A stretch of DNA of 11,007 nucleotides, taken from NCBI GenBank assembly GCA_905206365.1, contig CAJLHF010000055.1:1-11007 (forward strand), in the 5' to 3' direction. The notes beneath the pieces were generated by a model. The model saw nothing but the letters and a program-made list of their open reading frames with translations, did no database searches and had not been told where the DNA came from. Numbering within the stretch: position 1 is the first letter of the stretch; each line of letters begins with the position of its first letter. The translations under genes were made by a program, and so were the position numbers. Shown here in pieces: positions 1-5,841 of the stretch. Source of the DNA: an uncultured Sutterella sp. Its GTDB lineage: Bacteria; Pseudomonadota; Gammaproteobacteria; Burkholderiales; Burkholderiaceae_F.

Positions 1-54
1 TCTGACGGCTCGGTAGGGAATCTCCGTCCCCTTTAGGGCGGAGAGGATGTCAAG
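1..54. repeat. Terminal inverted repeat, left copy: RE of an IS200/IS605-type tnpB element
   Basis: The first 54 bases are the exact reverse complement of the last 54 bases of the window. Inside is an imperfect hairpin: positions 21-26 and 28-30 pair with 36-44, with one bulged T at 27 and a 5-nt loop. It is followed by GAGGATGTCAAG. This hairpin-plus-TCAAG layout is typical of the right end of IS200/IS605 (IS1341-like) tnpB elements, where tnpB stops in or beside the hairpin and the RE also forms the 3' part of the TnpB guide RNA (reRNA/omegaRNA). In this orientation the element body lies to the left, outside the window, with tnpB reading rightwards. The two copies diverge after base 54, which fixes the element boundary to within a base or so. 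The family call is by pattern, since no transposase of this copy is visible. Confidence 0.8.
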
Positions 55-365
55 TCAGCTACCCGGTTGTCGGTGCCATGACGAAGGACCTCTTTCCCGA
101 GTACGGCCTTTCGCGCAAGAACCTGATGCGCATGATGATCGACACCGGCACGGGGCTCGCCCCGATGGTGCCCTGGTCGACGACGGGCTCCTACACGGCG
201 GGCACGCTCGGGGTTGCGAACCTGGCTTTTACGCCTTTCGCCCCGATGCTCTGGCTCTCCATCCTCTTCTCGGTCTTTTACGCGGTGACGGGCCTTTGCA
301 CGGCAAAACTCGAAGAAGTCCGCGAAGGGCGTACGAACGGACGCACCGAAGCACAACCCGCCTGA
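55..365 (+). pseudogene. nhaC: NhaC-family Na+/H+ antiporter, C-terminal fragment
   Basis: About 103 residues remain of a protein family usually near 450-500 residues. The fragment starts directly at the mobile-element end and reads in frame from about base 54. Family features seen: the stretch VVGAMTKDLFPEYGLSRKNL, then an acidic/Thr-rich turn, then the C-terminal motif MVPWSTTGSYTAGTLGV, and a last membrane segment (WLSILFSVFYAVTGL). NhaC proteins are inner-membrane antiporters or dicarboxylate-type exchangers; the true substrate cannot be told from this piece. An internal ATG at 78 opens a nominal ORF but is not the real start. The stop at 363-365 is 57 bp before the peptidase start at 423 on the same strand, suggesting a former transporter-amidohydrolase operon. 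The N-terminal part should lie beyond the element to the left if this is a simple insertion. Confidence 0.8.
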
Positions 366-422
366 GAACGCCCGCGAGACGCCGCGAAACACAACACCAT
401 CGACATACCCACGGAACGCACT

Positions 423-455
423 ATGGATCCGCTCATTCAACGCTGGTTTGATCTC
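423..455 (+). pseudogene. M20-family metallopeptidase, 5' fragment (first 11 codons)
   Basis: ATG at 423 opens MDPLIQRWFDL, which resembles the N-terminus of M20 amidohydrolases (ArgE/DapE/dipeptidase type). The sequence then runs into the TTGAAC-hairpin end of the tnpB remnant and reaches a nonsense stop at 477-479. The matching 3' end of an M20 gene lies on the same strand at about 1401-1634, so this is read as the two ends of one interrupted gene. The fragment is very short, so the call rests mainly on that pairing. Confidence 0.6.
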
Positions 456-490
456 TTGAACCTCCCCTTACTGAAGTGAGGGGATTCCTT
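456..490 (-). other. Right-end (RE) hairpin of the internal tnpB remnant
   Basis: A 9-bp stem with one T.G wobble (463-471 with 476-484) and a TGAA loop sits at the 3' end of the minus-strand tnpB. The tnpB stop (468-470) falls inside the stem. On the minus strand the hairpin is followed by TTCAAG, matching the TCAAG that ends both window-terminal copies. The arrangement (hairpin, GGAATC box, TCAAG) is the same as in the 54-bp ends, but the stem sequence differs, so it is a related yet distinct element. In TnpB systems this segment ends the guide-RNA scaffold, and the following flank (minus strand from about 455 downwards) would be the guide. Whether any RNA is made here is unknown. Confidence 0.65.
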
Positions 491-1400
491 TCGACCCCAA
501 GCGGCTTCTCCGGTTGCTCCGATGCTTTCGGCATCGGGTGGACGACCGGCCGTTACCGCTTTTACGAAAGGCTTCAAGCTGCATCCCGCTCTGCCGAAAG
601 TGCACGGCAAACACCGGCTCCCTCGTGGACTTCGACAAGTCTCCGTCCGTCGCAGGATTGAAATCTCGACACAGACCGGCAGCTCTCAAGAGCGGTTCCG
701 CCCTTGTCCACTCCTTACGGAGGAGGGAACGGTCGTGTCCTTTGTCATCGGCGAAAGCTGCCAAAAAAGCCGAATAGGCATCGCGTTGAACAACGCAGTC
801 CCCGACTCGGGTCCAGCGCTGCCCGAGCGGCTTTTTGCAGTACGTCCCGTTGACGTGCTCGTACCGGGAAAGACACAAGCGGTATGCGTTCAGCTCGACA
901 AACTTCGAACCGGCACTTGCAGCCTTGTTCGCAAGACGTGTGACGAGCGAGCCCACACCGTATTGGTTCGTGCTCTTCCCGAAATTTCGTTGGTATGACT
1001 TGTAGCTGTTCTTCTCCACGGCGACCCTACCGCCGAGCGACAAAACCAGGTTGACGAGCGTTCCGTGGTCGCGCTTGCGAGTCTGCGCGAGGCGGCGATA
1101 AATCTCCGCCAAAGCCGCGCGTAGTTCTTGGAGAACGTCCACTGCAAGTGACCCGTCTTGTAGGTTCCGTCCTCGTTGTAATTGTCGGGGTTCGTTGCCC
1201 GCTTGGAGCGGTCCATTCCACGTTGAATGCGGCGAATAACGACTTGATGATCTTCAACCGTCGCAACTGGCGTCGTGAAGACGCCCGCGTGCGAGTAGAC
1301 CGTGATTTTGCGCGGACCCGGATCGATCCCGACCCGCTCACTGGTAGGCGCATAAACATGCCTCACCGGCGCACGCCCTTCCATGGCGAGTTGCAAGCTC
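468..1400 (-). pseudogene. tnpB: TnpB-type RNA-guided nuclease of an IS200/IS605-family element, 5'-truncated and frameshifted
   Basis: Two minus-strand frames together give the C-terminal two-thirds of TnpB. The first (about 1400 to about 1115) holds RuvC-I: VGIDPGPRKI, with the catalytic Asp codon at 1322-1324. The second (about 1115 to 468) holds RuvC-II, AVEKNSYKSYQRNFG (Glu codon 1014-1016), and RuvC-III, VQRDAYSAF (Asp codon 780-782). The frame change lies near 1105-1125, between SKNYAR and ALAEIYRRLAQTRKR; one missing base or two extra bases would explain it. The usual CxxC zinc-ribbon residues are absent between RuvC-II and RuvC-III (LSRYEHVNGTYCKKPLGQRW); to my knowledge some TnpB/IS1341 subfamilies show this naturally. 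The N-terminal REC/wedge part (roughly 120-190 residues) and the left end are missing, and sequence switches to M20 peptidase near 1400. No tnpA is present. The gene is probably dead. Confidence 0.85.
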
Positions 1401-1634
1401 GTGACGACGCTTGTCGACTGCTACGCCGACGTGACGGGGAAAGACCTCGAACTCGCCTACGACCCGTCGGTCTGCGACTCCAACATCGTCGCCGTCACGC
1501 TCGGGATCCCCGTCGTCACGTTCGGGCCCTCGGGTGAAAACCTCCACGGGGACAATGAATGCGGCTACCCCGAAGAAGTGCTCGCTTCGTTCGAGATTTA
1601 CAAACGGATGGTGGAGCGGTTGCTTACTCCCTGA
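1401..1634 (+). pseudogene. M20-family metallopeptidase, C-terminal fragment
   Basis: About 78 codons encode the C-terminal end of an M20 peptidase/deacetylase (ArgE/DapE/ACY1/CPG2 type): VTGKDLELAYDPSVCDSN, then LGIPVVTFGPSGENLHGDNE, where the His and Glu belong to the conserved C-terminal catalytic-domain motif, then a closing helix EIYKRMVERLL. Family members are about 400 residues, so roughly 300 are missing between this piece and the 11-codon start at 423. The join with tnpB is near 1395-1405. The ATG at 1383 that opens the nominal ORF lies in the tnpB side and is not a real start. Substrate (dipeptide, acetylornithine, succinyl-DAP or other) cannot be assigned. Confidence 0.8.
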
Positions 1635-1641
1635 CGCGTCC

Positions 1642-1670
1642 CGCGAACGGATGCAAGCCGTCCGTTCGCG
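1642..1670 (+). terminator. Hairpin just after the M20 stop
   Basis: A perfect 10-bp inverted repeat (1642-1651 with 1661-1670, 9-nt loop) begins 8 bases after the peptidase stop codon. The following CCCCTTTCGG is a weak T tract, so it may be a 3'-end stabilising hairpin rather than the termination point itself. Confidence 0.45.
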
Positions 1671-1690
1671 CCCCTTTCGGCCGTTCGTAC

Positions 1691-1731
1691 GCCGCTCCGA
1701 GCTTGCACCGCTCCGGGGCGGCTTTCTCTTT
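1691..1731 (+). terminator. Probable rho-independent terminator, plus strand
   Basis: A 9-bp stem with one T.G wobble (1691-1699 with 1714-1722) and a 14-nt loop is followed by TTTCTCTTT. It would end the former nhaC-M20 transcript. The loop is long for a classic terminator, hence moderate confidence. Confidence 0.5.
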
Positions 1732-1839
1732 GTGCGCCGGCAGCGCGCCGTTCCTGTCCGGCATTGAAGGCGCACGTCGGAGCGACGCCCGCGGAGGATC
1801 CGTCGAGTCGGAACCCTCGGCCTCGACGAGAAAGAAACA
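1732..1839. other. Intergenic stretch between convergent units
   Basis: This is the middle of the roughly 330-bp gene-free region between the M20 fragment and dsbI. I see no convincing coding frame, promoter or repeat in it. Open frames crossing it on both strands lack any recognisable motif and look like high-GC background. Confidence 0.5.
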
Positions 1840-1875
1840 AAGAAAAAGGCCCGGGAATGATCGGAATTCCCGGGC
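1840..1875 (-). terminator. Rho-independent terminator of the dsbL-dsbI operon
   Basis: A perfect 10-bp stem (1849-1858 with 1866-1875, 7-nt loop) is followed on the minus strand by CCTTTTTCTTTGTTTCTTTC. It lies about 87 bp past the dsbI stop, in the right orientation to end that operon. Confidence 0.85.
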
Positions 1876-1961
1876 GGAAAGGAGAGAACAGCAAAAAATT
1901 CTCCCGGTGTTGCGAGGGAGAGGGGCGACGAGCGCCCTTCTCCTTTCGAGGATCGACTTCC

Positions 1962-2621
1962 TTACTTCTTCATGCGTTCGCGGATCATCGAGCCGCCGAG
2001 AACGACGTAGAGAAGGAGCGCCACGCCGAAGGCGAGCAAGCAGCACTGGGCCATCGACATGAACTTCATCGGGGGAATGAGGTACCAACCGCCCGCGTCG
2101 TTGTACATGTTGATGATCGACTCCTGCAGGGGCGAGAGCACCGTGCCGAGCGGAACGTCGGAATTGTCGTAACCGCAGTCACCCGTGGGCAGGAACCAGT
2201 CCGGAGCCCACTTTTCGAGCGGAAGACCGAAGGGGTAGTGCGGTTCGGTCGAGCAACCCTGCATGCCGAAGAGCGCGTCGGGGTCGTCGCCGTGAATGGC
2301 CTGATGAATGTTGGAGAGCTTCACCGAGCACATGATCCCGTAGATCGCACCGTAGATGCCCATCACGTACGCGATGAGGCGCGTGACGAGGGACTTCGGA
2401 CAGATGATCGGGAAGAGGCACCCGAGCGCCATCACGAGGAAGGCGTAGCGGATGTAGACGCACTGCTCGCAAGGCTTCATGTAGAGCCAGACCTGGAAGA
2501 CGTTGTGCGCCACCAGGACGAGCGCGCAACTCAGGAACGCGATCACGATCCAGGGCCAACGCGTCTGCTCGAGGTGCGCGACGGTCGAAAGCCAGTCGCG
2601 CTTGGGAGTCGTCGAAGACAT
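1962..2621 (-). CDS. dsbI: Disulfide oxidoreductase DsbI (DsbB family), partner of DsbL
   Basis: This 219-residue inner-membrane protein should reoxidise DsbL and pass electrons to quinone. Membrane segments are seen at about residues 23-48, 54-74, 78-100 and 189-210. The first periplasmic pair is Cys51-EQ-Cys54 (KPCEQCVYIRYAF). The second is Cys123 and Cys149 in a long loop between the third and fourth segments. The 26-residue gap in that second pair equals that of E. coli DsbB (Cys104/Cys130). Start: ATG at 2621 with AGGAA 11 bases upstream, 27 bp after the dsbL stop, so the two are one operon. DsbI rather than housekeeping DsbB is chosen because of the adjacent dsbL and assT, as in the uropathogenic E. 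coli assT cluster; sequence alone supports only DsbB/DsbI family. Confidence 0.88.
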   Translation of the reverse strand: MSSTTPKRDWLSTVAHLEQTRWPWIVIAFLSCALVLVAHNVFQVWLYMKPCEQCVYIRYAFLVMALGCLFPIICPKSLVTRLIAYVMGIYGAIYGIMCSVKLSNIHQAIHGDDPDALFGMQGCSTEPHYPFGLPLEKWAPDWFLPTGDCGYDNSDVPLGTVLSPLQESIINMYNDAGGWYLIPPMKFMSMAQCCLLAFGVALLLYVVLGGSMIRERMKK

Positions 2622-2648
2622 GGGCGGAGATTCCTATCGAACGGTGGA

Positions 2649-3311
2649 TCAGAGCTTGGAGAGCTCGGTGATGAGGTCGACCATGCCCTTCACGTTGCGA
2701 ATCGACTTCGTCATGATGAGGTACTTGCCGTTGACGACGTAGGCCGGAACACCCTGGATCTTGGCGACGTCGTAGCAGGGCTTCCAGTAGTCGGCGAGCT
2801 TCTGCACGTCTTCGGACTTGCGGGCGGCGGCAAAGGCGTCGGGAGCGATGCCGGTGGCGTCGAAGGCGGTCTTCAGGAAGGCTTCTTCGCCGGCAGCCCA
2901 ACGTTCGCCCTTCTTGTGGTAGGCCTGGTACCAGGCGTCCTTGGCCTTCTTGTAGAGGCTCTTCGGGTCTTCGACGCTTTCAACGCCGGCCTTCTTGTCT
3001 TCGAGCTTGCAGTAAGCGAGGAATTCGCTCGCGGCGCGGCCGTACTTGCCCTTCGTTTCGAGGTGGTACATGTCGAACTTGAGACCGGAGGCCTTTTCGG
3101 CTTCGGGCATCACCTTCGGGTCGACGCCGACGTCGTACTTGAAGCAGAAGGGGCAGTCGTAGGACCAGACCTTGATGATCTTGCCTTCACCGCCGACGAG
3201 CGGGGTGTCGAGCTTGACGTAGTCGGTGCCGAGCGTGCCGGCAAAGGCGGCGGGAACGAGAGCGGAGGCGGCAACGACGGCGGAGGCCTTCAGGAGCGTG
3301 CGACGAAGCAT
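2649..3311 (-). CDS. dsbL: Periplasmic thiol:disulfide oxidase DsbL (DsbA-like)
   Basis: This 220-residue exported thioredoxin-fold protein donates disulfides to substrates, here presumably AssT. It has a signal peptide at residues 1-24 (MLRRTLLKAS...AAFA, cleavage about A24/G25) with an RRxLLK motif that could suit Tat export. The active site is Cys53-Pro-Phe-Cys56 in WSYDCPFCFKYD. The cis-proline loop is at Val188-Pro189 (IQGVPAYVVNGKYL). An alpha-helical insert lies between about 65 and 180. Two further Cys (101, 179) may form a structural disulfide. Length and layout fit the DsbA/DsbL family. Start: ATG 3311 with AAAAGGAA about 9 bases upstream. It is the first gene of the dsbL-dsbI operon and is divergent from assT. 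DsbL versus generic DsbA is decided by context. Confidence 0.88.
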   Translation of the reverse strand: MLRRTLLKASAVVAASALVPAAFAGTLGTDYVKLDTPLVGGEGKIIKVWSYDCPFCFKYDVGVDPKVMPEAEKASGLKFDMYHLETKGKYGRAASEFLAYCKLEDKKAGVESVEDPKSLYKKAKDAWYQAYHKKGERWAAGEEAFLKTAFDATGIAPDAFAAARKSEDVQKLADYWKPCYDVAKIQGVPAYVVNGKYLIMTKSIRNVKGMVDLITELSKL

Positions 3312-3390
3312 GATTGCGGATTCCTTTTCAAAGTGGTGCGACCGACCGTCCGAGCGTCATGGGTCCTCACGCACGCGGAGCCGGTCTTAC

Positions 3391-3411
3391 GGGGAGGAAC
3401 CGTTCCTCCCC
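3391..3411 (-). promoter_or_regulatory. Perfect 21-bp dyad at the start of the dsbL leader
   Basis: GGGGAGGAAC at 3391-3400 is exactly mirrored by GTTCCTCCCC at 3402-3411 around a single central base. If the -10 at 3425-3430 is right, the dyad spans about +8 to +28 of the dsbL transcript. It could be a repressor operator or a 5'-end RNA hairpin. No T tract follows on the minus strand, so it is not an obvious attenuator. Confidence 0.55.
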
Positions 3412-3424
3412 CGACTGAGGCCAA

Positions 3425-3453
3425 AGTATAGGTACGAAAAAATCGTTCGGAAA
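3425..3453 (-). promoter_or_regulatory. Candidate sigma70-type promoter of dsbL-dsbI
   Basis: On the minus strand TATACT (3425-3430) matches the -10 consensus at five of six bases. A poor -35 (TTTCCG, 3448-3453) lies at 17-bp spacing. The predicted start near 3418 gives a leader of about 107 nt before the dsbL ATG. The weak -35 would fit an activated promoter. Confidence 0.4.
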
Positions 3454-3600
3454 GAGCAAAAATGTCGAAAAAGTCGATTTTGAGGGATATTCCCCGTCCG
3501 ATGAGACACTTTGTAAAAATGAATTTTCGTTTTTTGAAATTTGCTCTCCTCCCGCTTGTGATCCTCTACAAATAACTGTAAATCATGAGAAGATCGTTGG

Positions 3601-3623
3601 TCACCCAAAAGTGTTCAGGGTGA
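3601..3623. promoter_or_regulatory. Interrupted dyad TCACCC-N11-GGGTGA
   Basis: TCACCC (3601-3606) and GGGTGA (3618-3623) form a 6-bp inverted repeat separated by 11 bases, about 125 bp upstream of the predicted assT start. The half-site spacing of two helical turns or so fits a dimeric DNA-binding protein. The cognate factor is unknown. Confidence 0.3.
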
Positions 3624-3673
3624 AGTCATACCGATCCGACCACGAAACGTCGAACTTTTTTCGGCTCACAAAA

Positions 3674-3694
3674 GCTTTCCGATTTACGGAAAGC
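3674..3694. promoter_or_regulatory. Candidate LysR-type operator upstream of assT
   Basis: GCTTTCCG and CGGAAAGC form a perfect 8-bp dyad with a 5-bp centre. Its core TCCGATTTACGGA fits the T-N11-A LysR box. The dyad centre (3684) is about 64 bp upstream of the start predicted from the TAGAAT -10, which is where LysR-type regulators usually place their recognition site. A LysR gene lies immediately downstream of assT. Confidence 0.45.
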
Positions 3695-3735
3695 GTATTG
3701 TCGGAAAACGACGCGGAAACCCATTTCGGAGTTTC

Positions 3736-3741
3736 TAGAAT
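3736..3741 (+). promoter_or_regulatory. Candidate -10 element of assT
   Basis: TAGAAT matches the -10 consensus at five of six bases. No recognisable -35 lies 16-18 bp upstream, as expected if the promoter depends on an activator. The predicted start near 3748 leaves a leader of about 128 nt. Confidence 0.35.
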
Positions 3742-3875
3742 TTCACGCATCGAAAAGGAAGAACACTTTTTCGGTTTTTCCTTCCGACATTCGACCCTTT
3801 CGACCGATACGGGCGACAAGGCTCCCTCAGCCACGGAAGCCCACGCCCGCCACCACAAACCAAAGGAACCCTCTC

Positions 3876-5717
3876 ATGATTTGCAAGAAGCACGTTGCGG
3901 CGACGCTCGCCGCACTTTGCGGTCTCGGACTCGTTGCGGGCGCGGGAAGCGCCCTCGCCTCGGGCGGCTCCTCGGGCCCGCACGTCGCCTACCTCGCTCA
4001 AGGCCATCTGGGCGAAATCATCGTGAACCCGTACCGCATCGCGCCGCTTACGGCCGTCATTCGCAACGGCGGCTACGTCGTTCGGAACGTCACCGTGCGC
4101 ATCGTACCGAAGGCGGGCGGTCAGGAACTCACGTACAAGGTGTCGGACGCGAACGTCCGCAACCACGGCGGCGTTCCGGTCTTCGGCCTTTATCCCGACC
4201 ACCTCAACACGGTCGAAGTCGAATTCGACCGGATCGACAACGGCAAAGTCGAACACTTCAAGGACAGCTATCAGCTCTACACGGCCCCCGTTTACCTCCG
4301 TTCGAACGGCACGCCCGGCCAGTCCCATACGACGTTCGACGTGAAGGTCGAAAAGATGGATCCCGCCTTCAAGGATCGTCTCTACTTCATCAACAACCTC
4401 ATTCCGGGACCCGCCGACGCTTCGCGCTTCGTGTGGAACAACCCCATGGGCGGCGCGCTCGAATGGGCGTTCGGTCCCGAAAACGCGATCGTCGACACGA
4501 CGGGCACCGTGCGTTGGTACCTCATGCCCGACGTCGAAATGTACGACCCCGAGCAGCCCTACAAGTCGGGCATCATGATGGGCTTCCAGCAGGCGGCCGA
4601 CGGCAACCTCGTCTTCGGTTACGGCCAGCGCTACGCCAAGTACGACATGCTCGGCCGCGAAATCTTCAACCGTCGCCTGCCGATGGGCTACGCCGACTAT
4701 TCGCACGCGCTCGACGCGGCGCAGAACGGTCACACGTTCCTGCGCGTGGCCTCTTCGGACCTGCGTCGTACCGACGGCAAGCGCGTCCATACGGTGCGCG
4801 ACGTGATCATCGAAGTCGATGAAAGCGGTTCGGTCGTGGACGAATTCCGTCTCTTCGACATTCTCGACCCCTATCGCGACAACGTCGTGAAGGCGCTCGA
4901 CCAGGGCGCCGTGTGCCTCAACATCGACGCCTCGAAGGCCGGTCAAACGATGTCGGCCGAAGAGCTCGCGAAGATGGACGCGTCGGACGCCTTCGGCGAC
5001 ATCACCGGTACGGGGCCGGGCCGCAACTGGGCACACGTCAATTCCGTCGACTACGACCCGAGTGACGATTCGATCATCATCTCCTCGCGCCATCAGTCCG
5101 CCATCGTCAAGATCGGTCGCGACAAGAAGGTGAAGTGGATTCTGGGTTCGCCCGAAGGCTGGAAGAAGGGCTGGGCGGAAAAAGTCCTGAAACCCGTCGA
5201 CGCAAAGGGCAATCCCATCAAGTGCGAAGACTCGAAGTGCGAGGGCGACTTCGACTGGACCTGGACGCAGCACACCGCCTGGCGCGTCGACTCGAAGAGC
5301 AAGGGCGACATCATCTACGTTTCGGCCTTCGACAACGGCGACGCGCGCGGTATGGAGCAGCCCGCCCTGGCCGAAGAAAAGTACACCCGCGGCGTGGTCT
5401 ACAAGATCGACCAGAAGAAGATGACGGTCGAACAGGTCTACGAAGTGGGCAAGAAGGAAGGCAACCCCTTCTACTCGCCCGTGACGGGGCTTGCCGAGTA
5501 CATGCCCGACAAGGATTCCTTCGTCGTCTACTACTCGACCTCGGGCCTGACGGGGCCCTCGGGCGGCATGAAGGGCCCGGTCAAACCCCATCCCTACCTT
5601 GCCGAATACAAGTGGGGCGAAACGGACCCGGCCGTTCTCATGCGCTTCAACGACACGATGGGCTACCAGGCCTGGCCGTTCTTCGTTGAAAAGGCCTTCA
5701 ATCCGTACGGGAAGTAA
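3876..5717 (+). CDS. assT: Periplasmic aryl-sulfate sulfotransferase AssT
   Basis: This 613-residue exported enzyme is of the PAPS-independent type that moves sulfate from one phenolic sulfate ester to another phenol by a ping-pong mechanism. It has a signal peptide at 1-28 (cleavage about ALA/SGG). An N-terminal beta-sandwich (about 45-145) is followed by a six-bladed beta-propeller. The four catalytic residues known from E. coli AssT (mature His252, His356, Arg374, His436) correspond to His277 (DYSHALD), His387 (NWAHVNSVDYD), Arg405 (SSRHQSAIVKI) and His466 (TWTQHTAW); the His387-Arg405 spacing of 18 is identical. Cys450 and Cys455 match the position of the active-site-adjacent disulfide that DsbL makes in E. 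coli. Length is close to the E. coli protein (about 598). AAAGGAA lies 8 bases before ATG 3876. It is divergent from dsbL-dsbI. Confidence 0.95.
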   Translation: MICKKHVAATLAALCGLGLVAGAGSALASGGSSGPHVAYLAQGHLGEIIVNPYRIAPLTAVIRNGGYVVRNVTVRIVPKAGGQELTYKVSDANVRNHGGVPVFGLYPDHLNTVEVEFDRIDNGKVEHFKDSYQLYTAPVYLRSNGTPGQSHTTFDVKVEKMDPAFKDRLYFINNLIPGPADASRFVWNNPMGGALEWAFGPENAIVDTTGTVRWYLMPDVEMYDPEQPYKSGIMMGFQQAADGNLVFGYGQRYAKYDMLGREIFNRRLPMGYADYSHALDAAQNGHTFLRVASSDLRRTDGKRVHTVRDVIIEVDESGSVVDEFRLFDILDPYRDNVVKALDQGAVCLNIDASKAGQTMSAEELAKMDASDAFGDITGTGPGRNWAHVNSVDYDPSDDSIIISSRHQSAIVKIGRDKKVKWILGSPEGWKKGWAEKVLKPVDAKGNPIKCEDSKCEGDFDWTWTQHTAWRVDSKSKGDIIYVSAFDNGDARGMEQPALAEEKYTRGVVYKIDQKKMTVEQVYEVGKKEGNPFYSPVTGLAEYMPDKDSFVVYYSTSGLTGPSGGMKGPVKPHPYLAEYKWGETDPAVLMRFNDTMGYQAWPFFVEKAFNPYGK

Positions 5718-5742
5718 GTCTTAACTTCCAATGCTGAGAAAG

Positions 5743-5776
5743 GAGGCGTCGCCCGACTGGGCGGCGCCTCTTTTTT
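5743..5776 (+). terminator. Rho-independent terminator of assT
   Basis: A 12-bp stem with one T.G wobble (5743-5754 with 5759-5770) and a GACT loop is followed by TTTTTT (5771-5776), starting 26 bases after the assT stop. It separates assT from the LysR gene, which therefore needs its own promoter or read-through. Confidence 0.93.
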
Positions 5777-5841
5777 CAAAAGCAACGTGCGGAAACCCGC
5801 GTATCATGCGCAAAACGAACTCTTCCGCTTCCTACGCTCGC

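Larger units (their letters stand above)
3312..3875. promoter_or_regulatory. Divergent control region between dsbL and assT
   Basis: This is the longest gene-free stretch of the window (564 bp). It is visibly richer in A/T, especially 3420-3800, than the genes around it. It contains a perfect dyad in the dsbL leader, a candidate dsbL promoter, two further dyads (3601-3623 and 3674-3694) and a candidate assT -10 (3736-3741). No open frame here shows a recognisable protein motif; frames that cross it are extensions of antisense background. Both genes must start from this region, so it is the likely switch of the sulfotransferase module. Confidence 0.7.

Noticed and set aside
47..451. 134-codon frame across the left repeat and nhaC fragment
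   Set aside because: Out of frame with the nhaC motifs, His/Arg-rich, and begins inside the mobile-element end.
890..1396. Separate 168-residue gene upstream of the 224-residue tnpB frame
   Set aside because: Its first part is the RuvC-I segment of tnpB and the rest is out-of-frame noise; the two frames are one frameshifted gene.
1764..3431. 555-codon plus-strand open frame over dsbI and dsbL
   Set aside because: It is antisense to two clearly recognised genes, has an Arg/Glu/His/Val-biased composition typical of reversed GC-rich coding sequence, and has no domain motif.
3611..4822. 403-codon plus frame overlapping the start of assT
   Set aside because: Arg/His-rich out-of-frame reading of the assT coding region with no motif; assT itself has the ribosome-binding site and signal peptide.
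3735..5591. 618-codon minus-strand open frame opposite assT
   Set aside because: Composition and lack of motifs mark it as the antisense shadow of assT, which has all catalytic residues in the plus frame.
5731..5841. LysR start at the ATG at 5731
   Set aside because: That start lies before and through the assT terminator hairpin and adds 37 residues with no family similarity.
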